From: Babylonia areolata | Taxonomy: Eukaryota > Mollusca > Gastropoda > Neogastropoda > Buccinidae | Assembly: GCF_041734735.1 (NCBI RefSeq) | Contig: NC_134876.1 | Coordinates: 26,659,752-26,723,751 of the forward strand | Direction: 5' to 3' | Length of the DNA stretch: 64,000 nucleotides | Shown here: piece after piece, positions 58,894-64,000 of the stretch | Numbering within the stretch: the stretch's first letter is position 1 | Layout of the letters: every line of letters starts with the position of its first letter | Made by a program: the position numbers and the translations under genes | The notes under the pieces: model-generated | The model's input: the letters and a program-made list of their open reading frames with translations, nothing else | The model's database searches: none | What the model was told of the DNA's origin: nothing

Positions 58894-59077
58894 CTTTTGC
58901 AAGTGAGCAGGAAAGTTAAAGATGGTGGGAACAGCTGTGTGCTTCAAGAGGCCAGACGGATTGTAGCATTGCTTTTCAAAGTGGTCACCACAGATCCTGG
59001 AGTAGTCGGTAGCTTGAAATCCCTCCCTCTTCAGGGCTGCAACCCATTGTCTTCTTCTCTCTTCGTCCTTCGGGAAT
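58894..59077 (-). CDS. Internal exon of a THAP-domain protein (partial)
   Basis: Read on the - strand, this 184-nt exon encodes 61 residues of a THAP zinc-dependent DNA-binding domain: FPKDEERRRQWVAAL, SRICGDHF (the C-x2-H half of the C2CH site) and AVPTIFNFP (the AVPTxF box), all at family spacing. The conserved Trp is in RRRQW. It is bounded by a good acceptor (TTTTGTAATCAG, AG at 59,079-59,078) and donor (AAAAG then GTAATATT from 58,893), starting in phase with one carried base. The first two Cys must be on an upstream exon, at higher coordinates. The Gypsy element at 59,181 would then lie in the preceding intron or beyond. It could be a host transcription-factor-like gene or a THAP-bearing transposase; the exon alone does not decide. 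No start codon or full protein in the window. Confidence 0.85.
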
Positions 59078-59180
59078 CTGATTACAAAACACGAATAATT
59101 GAAGTTTATTTTGTCATTGGAGTGTTCATCAAAACATTTTTACTTCCTGTAATGTTCTCATATTGAATTATGTCCATTAT

Positions 59181-59331
59181 TGTTAGTTCCCTTTAACTAG
59201 GAATTAGAGGTCACGTGATGAACCGGAAGCAGCCGGTCGTAATTCGGGCAGACAGCATGACACTCCATTATGTTGAAATAAATACTAAAAACATCTAAAC
59301 AAAGAGACTTCGAGTGTATGTGTACTCTACA
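59181..59331 (+). repeat. Probable 5' LTR of the 59-64 kb Gypsy element
   Basis: Inferred from TGTTAGTTCCC at the start, CTCTACA at the end, and the primer-binding-type TTTGGCGACGAG at the border. About 151 bp. It cannot be confirmed because the matching 3' LTR is not in the window. Confidence 0.6.
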
Positions 59332-59364
59332 TTTGGCGACGAGTGAGTAACCGAACACCGCGCA

Positions 59365-62300
59365 ATGGGAGAAAACGAACAAAATGCAGCAGCAGCAGTC
59401 AGAACTGTTGCAAACATCTCCGTGCCGTCCGTGTCTCCGTTCGACCCACATGGTGATGTTGCTAGCGTGTTTCAGCGTTGGGAAAGATGGCTTAGAAGCT
59501 TCGAACGTTTTGCTGACGCTTCAGGATGCACTGACGGAAGACAGAAGAGACAACTTTTGCTTCACTGTGCAGGTACAGAAACCCAAGAAATATTTTTCAC
59601 GTTCGACCCACAACCGCCAGAGTATGAACAGGCAGCAGAAGCACTGACGAACTATTTCAAACCGGCAAAGAATCTCCCGTACCTCCGTCACATGTTTCGT
59701 CAAGCAAAGCAGAGTGACAATGAAAGTGTAGCACAGTATGTTACCCGACTTCGTCAACTAGCCAAGGACTGTGACTTTGGCGATGGCACAGCCGACTTCA
59801 TACGTGACCAAGTGATAGACAAGTGTGCTTCTGACAAACTCCGTACTAGGCTACTAGCAGAAAAAGACTTGACACTGGAAAAATGTCTGTCCTTAGCCGC
59901 TTCCAAAGAACTGTCAGAACAACAGTCCCAGTTGATAGCAGGTGAAAGAGAAAACGTGTTTGCAGTCAGACAAAGTAGTGGCAGAGGCAGAATTGACAGA
60001 AACACTGACAGTAGCAAATACAGAGGTAGTAGAGGTGCAAACAGTAACGCTAGTAGCAGTGTGAGTACCCACTCAAGTATCAAGTGTGGCCGATGCGGAC
60101 GTGCAGGACATAAATCTTCTGAGTGTAGATGTTCACAAAACGTGACTTGCTGGAATTGCAATTTGAAAGGCCATTTTGCTGCCCAATGCCGCAAACCAAA
60201 ACGAGAAACAACTGAAGGCCAACGAGGTCAGCGACAAAACAGAGGACGAGCTGGAAGGAAAAACCGTGGTCGACTTCACTTTGTGGAGGAACAACAACAA
60301 CAGTCATTGTACTCGGAACAACAACCATCATCGGACTCAGATGAATACGTCTTCGCAGTTGAGCCAACCCCCAATGAGGTAACAGTACTGATTGAGGATG
60401 AACCCATTAACATGATCGTGGACAGTGGCGCGTCGGTCAACATTCTCAACTCTACAGCAGCTGCCAAACTGAAGCAACGAGGTGCCGAATTCGAGGAATG
60501 CAAGCGTACACTATACCCCTATGGATCACCACCGATAACAGCCAAGAAAATGGTGAAAGCAGAAATCCAAGTCGCAGGAAAACAACCAGTCACAGCTGAG
60601 TTCTTAGTCATTCCGGGCTCTCAACCGCCGTTGCTAGGACGACAGACGTCAGAAGAGCTTGGGATCCTGCAAATTGACGTGAACTTCATCCAGAAAGACA
60701 TTCTTAGCAAGTATCCTGGTATCACTGAAGGCATAGGCAACCTCAAAAACGTTGAAGTGACAATACATGTAGACAAAAGTGTACCCCCTGTTGCTAGAAA
60801 ACACTCGCGAGTACCGTTCCATCTCAGGAGCCAAGTGGAGAAAGAGCTTGAAAAACTTGAAAAGGAGGATGTCATAGAAAAAGTGTCAGACTCATCGACA
60901 GAATGGGTTTCAAGAATAGTGACTGTACCGAAGCCAAAGAAACCAGCCAAGATACGACTCTGCGTAGACATGAGAGACGCAAACAAGGCAATCATGAGGA
61001 CACGTCATGTCACACCAACGATCGAGGAGCTGGTCACCGACTTACACGGCGCAACAGTTTTCAGCAAGATCGATTTGAGATCGGGCTACCATCAACTGAC
61101 ACTCAAACCTGAATCCCGGGGAATCACAACGTTCTCTACACACTGTGGACTTTACCGTTACAAACGTCTCAGTTTTGGCATAAATTCAGCCGCAGAGATC
61201 TTCCAACACACCATACAAACTGTGATAGCTGATGTAGCAGGTAGTCGCAACGTCAGTGATGACATCATAGTTTTTGGCAAAGACGCTGAAGAACATGATA
61301 GAAATCTGCACAAGCTACTCACCACTCTCCATCAAGCTGGGCTGACCGTGAACAGTTCCAAGTGCCAGTTCAGAAAGAAGGAGATCGAGTTCTACGGATT
61401 CATCTTTAGTGCCGACGGACTCAGACCTGACCCAGCCAAGGTCGCCGCGCTCAAGGACGCCGCAGAACCTCAGAACAGCTCAGAACTCCGTTCATTTCTT
61501 GGAATGGCGCAGTACAGTGCTAGGTTCATTCCGAACTTTGCAACCATCACAGAGCTTCTCCGTCGTCTCACCAGACAAGACGTGCCGTGGAGCTGGGGCG
61601 AAGAAGAAGCTAGAGCTCTGTGTGCCGTGAAACAAGCACTGTGTGAGTCAGCAACCCTGGTGTACTTCGACACCAGCAAGAAAACTGTGATACTGGTGGA
61701 CGCCAGCCCTGTGGGCATCGCCGCTCTTCTTTCTCAAGAAAACAAGCCAGTATGCTACGCCAGCCGGGCCCTGAGTGAAGTAGAACAACGCTACTCTCAA
61801 ACGGAGCGAGAAGCGCTAGCCATCGTATGGGCCTGTGAACATTTTGACATCTATGTTCGTGGCAGCAGCTTCACAGTGGTCACCGATCACAAACCCCTAA
61901 CCACCATCTGGAGCAAGCCGTCACCCCCCGCCAGAATTCAAAGATGGGCCATGCGACTTCAACCCTACAAAATGGAGGTCGTGTACAAGCCAGGCAAGGA
62001 CAATCCGGCAGACTACCTTTCAAGACATCCAATCCCTGGCACCGTCTCATCCAGAGAGGAGAAAGCAGCGGAAGAATTCGTACAGTTCGTCACCGACACG
62101 AACACCCCAGTCGCCATCACTACAGAAGACATCCGGAGAGCAACCACAGGTGATCCCACACTGGTGAAGATCATGGAGTTGGTCCGAACAGGCCGATGGC
62201 ACACATGCCCACCAGACATGCAGGCGGAAACATTCAGAGCATTCCGCAACGTCAAAGACAGTTTGAGCATCAATGCTGAGCAAGACATCTTACTCCAGGG

Positions 62301-63648
62301 AACACTAGTGGTCATTCCGAGTGCGCTACAAGACAAAGTCATCAAGTTAGCTCATGAAGGTCACCAAGGTATCAACAAGACCAAGGCGCTCCTACGCTCA
62401 AAGGTATGGTTTCCAAACATGACTACAAAAGCTGAGAAGGCCATTCGCGAATGTATTCCATGCCAAGCAAACACCAACAGGAGAAACATGGAGCCACTTG
62501 CCATGTCTGAACTCCCCCCAGGACCCTGGCAGCATCTCAGTATGGACTTTTGCGGACCATTACCAAGTGGCGAGAGCCTTCTGGTAATCCAAGACGAATA
62601 CTCCCGGTATCCAGTCGTCGAAATCGTTCGCAAGACAACCATTGACTCCATCATTCCAGTCGTGGACAAAATTTTTGCCGAGTTCGGTTTCCCAAAAGTG
62701 ATCAAAACAGACAATGGACCACAGTTCCGATCCGCTACATGGAAAAACTTTCTGACACAGTGTGGCGTCAAGCATCGCAAGATCACACCCTTGTGGCCAA
62801 GATCAAACTCGCAAGCAGAGACGTTCAACAAACCGCTTCTGAAGTCAATTCGTTCTGCCAAAATCCAACACAAGAACTGGAAACAGGAAATGTATGTGTT
62901 TCTTCGCATGTACAGATGCACACCACACGCAACTACCTGTTTCTCGCCGTACTACCTGATGTTCGGACGAGAACCGAGAACCAAGATGCCACAGCTGCAC
63001 GAACCGTCGAGCAGCCCAGTCGACAAAGAGCTACGACAGCGAGATGGTGATGCCAAGAAAAGGATGAAGATTGCTGCTGACCGTCGTCATCACGCCAAGC
63101 CCAGCAGAATCTCCGCAGGAGATAAGGTCCTGGTTCGTCAGGCCAAGCAGGACAAGTTCTCCACTCCCTTCTGGCCTAAGCCGCTCGTTGTCACAGCGAG
63201 CAAGGGCTCTATGGTCACTGCCCTCAAACCCGATGGCTCTACAGTGACCCGCAACGCTGCGATGTTCCGGAGGCTTCCTGACACGACACAGCCCGCGATG
63301 CAGGAGGACGAGGCCCTCACCGAGGATGAGGACATCCCCAGCGACGACGTCATCGCCGCAAGAGCAGCCGTCGCAGAGGACATCATCACCAGCAACGGCA
63401 GTCGCATCAAAACCCCACCCCGCAGACTTCCCAGTTCTCCGCCCGTGGCCATACAGACTGAGAATTTAGTGCCACATCCCAGCCCCATGCCCCAGTCAAA
63501 TTCCAAACATATTCCCCAGTCACTCCCCAGTCCAAAGCAGCCGAAACCCAAACCCCAGTCGCAACCCCAACCCCAACCCCAACTCCGCAGGAGCAGTAGA
63601 AATGTCCGCAAACCAGGACACTTGCAGGACTATGTGCTAGATCAGTAA
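59365..63648 (+). CDS. Gag-Pol polyprotein of the Gypsy element
   Basis: 1,427 residues in one frame. In order: Gag (about 15-200), two CCHC zinc knuckles (CGRCGRAGHKSSEC at about 241-254 and CWNCNLKGHFAAQC at about 262-275), aspartic protease (DSGAS at about 353), reverse transcriptase (FSKIDLRSGYHQ at about 565; SDDIIVFGK at about 631), RNase H (VILVDASPVG at about 774; TDHKPL), integrase with an HHCC zinc site (about 995-1,035) and DDE core (MDFCGPL, KTDNGPQF, SQAETF), and a Pro/Gln-rich tail from about 1,380. Gag and Pol are fused without a frameshift, as in many invertebrate Gypsy elements. Confidence 0.92.
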   Translation: MGENEQNAAAAVRTVANISVPSVSPFDPHGDVASVFQRWERWLRSFERFADASGCTDGRQKRQLLLHCAGTETQEIFFTFDPQPPEYEQAAEALTNYFKPAKNLPYLRHMFRQAKQSDNESVAQYVTRLRQLAKDCDFGDGTADFIRDQVIDKCASDKLRTRLLAEKDLTLEKCLSLAASKELSEQQSQLIAGERENVFAVRQSSGRGRIDRNTDSSKYRGSRGANSNASSSVSTHSSIKCGRCGRAGHKSSECRCSQNVTCWNCNLKGHFAAQCRKPKRETTEGQRGQRQNRGRAGRKNRGRLHFVEEQQQQSLYSEQQPSSDSDEYVFAVEPTPNEVTVLIEDEPINMIVDSGASVNILNSTAAAKLKQRGAEFEECKRTLYPYGSPPITAKKMVKAEIQVAGKQPVTAEFLVIPGSQPPLLGRQTSEELGILQIDVNFIQKDILSKYPGITEGIGNLKNVEVTIHVDKSVPPVARKHSRVPFHLRSQVEKELEKLEKEDVIEKVSDSSTEWVSRIVTVPKPKKPAKIRLCVDMRDANKAIMRTRHVTPTIEELVTDLHGATVFSKIDLRSGYHQLTLKPESRGITTFSTHCGLYRYKRLSFGINSAAEIFQHTIQTVIADVAGSRNVSDDIIVFGKDAEEHDRNLHKLLTTLHQAGLTVNSSKCQFRKKEIEFYGFIFSADGLRPDPAKVAALKDAAEPQNSSELRSFLGMAQYSARFIPNFATITELLRRLTRQDVPWSWGEEEARALCAVKQALCESATLVYFDTSKKTVILVDASPVGIAALLSQENKPVCYASRALSEVEQRYSQTEREALAIVWACEHFDIYVRGSSFTVVTDHKPLTTIWSKPSPPARIQRWAMRLQPYKMEVVYKPGKDNPADYLSRHPIPGTVSSREEKAAEEFVQFVTDTNTPVAITTEDIRRATTGDPTLVKIMELVRTGRWHTCPPDMQAETFRAFRNVKDSLSINAEQDILLQGTLVVIPSALQDKVIKLAHEGHQGINKTKALLRSKVWFPNMTTKAEKAIRECIPCQANTNRRNMEPLAMSELPPGPWQHLSMDFCGPLPSGESLLVIQDEYSRYPVVEIVRKTTIDSIIPVVDKIFAEFGFPKVIKTDNGPQFRSATWKNFLTQCGVKHRKITPLWPRSNSQAETFNKPLLKSIRSAKIQHKNWKQEMYVFLRMYRCTPHATTCFSPYYLMFGREPRTKMPQLHEPSSSPVDKELRQRDGDAKKRMKIAADRRHHAKPSRISAGDKVLVRQAKQDKFSTPFWPKPLVVTASKGSMVTALKPDGSTVTRNAAMFRRLPDTTQPAMQEDEALTEDEDIPSDDVIAARAAVAEDIITSNGSRIKTPPRRLPSSPPVAIQTENLVPHPSPMPQSNSKHIPQSLPSPKQPKPKPQSQPQPQPQLRRSSRNVRKPGHLQDYVLDQ

Positions 63649-64000
63649 CCGTCATGGACTATCGCTCCAGCATCACTACCATCAGCAGTACCCATCTACA
63701 CCTGGCCGCTGATATCATTGGATTTACCTGGTCATCAAATTCTGTGTTCTTCATTGTGGTGCATAGTTAGCTAGGTATAACCCTAGAAAGGCCCTACTGG
63801 CTCGGTTTACCTAGACCATAACTCCAGTATAGTTGTGGAGTTATAGAGTAGGCGCAATTATTTTTTTTAATTTATCATTTAGATCACTCTTTTCATTCAA
63901 ATAGGTGGAGGAGAAGCTGATAATCATTAAGCATTACAGGCAAACAAAATAATGAACCTGGTGATTCCTGTTATTATCATGCACTTCAACAAAATAATAC
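63649..64000 (+). other. 3' non-coding part of the Gypsy element
   Basis: No gene. A short palindrome (AACTCCAGTATAGTTGTGGAGTT) lies near 63,820-63,843 and a purine tract (GGTGGAGGAGAAG) near 63,905. No LTR sequence is recognised before the window ends. Confidence 0.5.

Larger units (their letters stand above)
59181..64000 (+). mobile_element. Ty3/Gypsy LTR retrotransposon, coding part looks whole, 3' end outside window
   Basis: Parts: short 5' LTR, primer-binding-type site, one gag-pol frame (59,365-63,648), then non-coding sequence to the window edge. No match to the 5' LTR start appears between 63,649 and 64,000, so the 3' LTR must lie beyond or be absent. The intact long frame suggests a fairly recent insertion compared with the broken relative at 9.6-14.0 kb. 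Confidence 0.88.

Overview
The window looks like nuclear DNA from a gastropod mollusc, probably a caenogastropod. That reading rests on intron/exon genes, very long (GT)n/(CA)n tracts, a high density of non-LTR retrotransposons, and a two-part tRNA-derived SINE whose body I remember from marine snail sequences. I could not search a database, so the species is open. Most of the window is transposon debris. The host genes I can support are two UDP-glycosyltransferase (UGT) genes on the + strand and one internal exon of a THAP-domain gene on the - strand.

Layout. 1-5,100: three decayed LINE fragments, all +. 5,604-6,388: a 60-bp tandem array. 7,057-7,129: a tRNA-like relic. 9,603-13,958: a broken Ty3/Gypsy fossil with short LTRs and a 5-bp target duplication. 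16,085-21,860: an RTE-like LINE on the - strand, split by a Penelope-like element (19,098-20,868) that carries a GIY-YIG nuclease domain. 22,770-25,940: two further - strand LINE pieces, one split by a SINE. 25,945-27,240: a DIRS-like fossil. 28,178-29,698: UGT copy 1. 30,391-38,559: copies of an LTR-like repeat with TGTAGCC/GGCTACA ends, an L1/Tx1-like LINE (-) and a 37-bp tandem array. 38,810-45,945: LINE relics, short duplications, an interspersed element and a 42-50-bp minisatellite. 47,290-49,461: a 55-bp tandem array split by a Rex1-like LINE. 49,467-51,002: UGT copy 2. 52,340-55,025: a CR1/L2-like LINE. 55,575-55,958: a second SINE copy. 56,345-56,655: a GC-rich promoter-like block. 58,894-59,077: the THAP exon. 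59,181 to the window end: a Ty3/Gypsy element with one long open gag-pol frame; its 3' end lies outside.

Biology. The two UGTs are single-coding-exon, ER-type enzymes with a signal peptide, acceptor domain, UDP-sugar domain, one C-terminal membrane span and a KxKxx retrieval tail. They are tandem duplicates about 21 kb apart. Their acceptor-binding halves have diverged widely, while 761 bp encoding the sugar-donor half and membrane anchor differ at only about 22 sites, which suggests gene conversion. The apparent 3' splice site just upstream of the UGT copy 2 start codon lies in the last unit of the 55-bp array, so that array offers about twenty similar upstream AG sites. I regard these two points, the hidden THAP exon and the Penelope-in-RTE nesting with its target duplication as the most useful observations. 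I did not find a new defence or genome-editing type of system.
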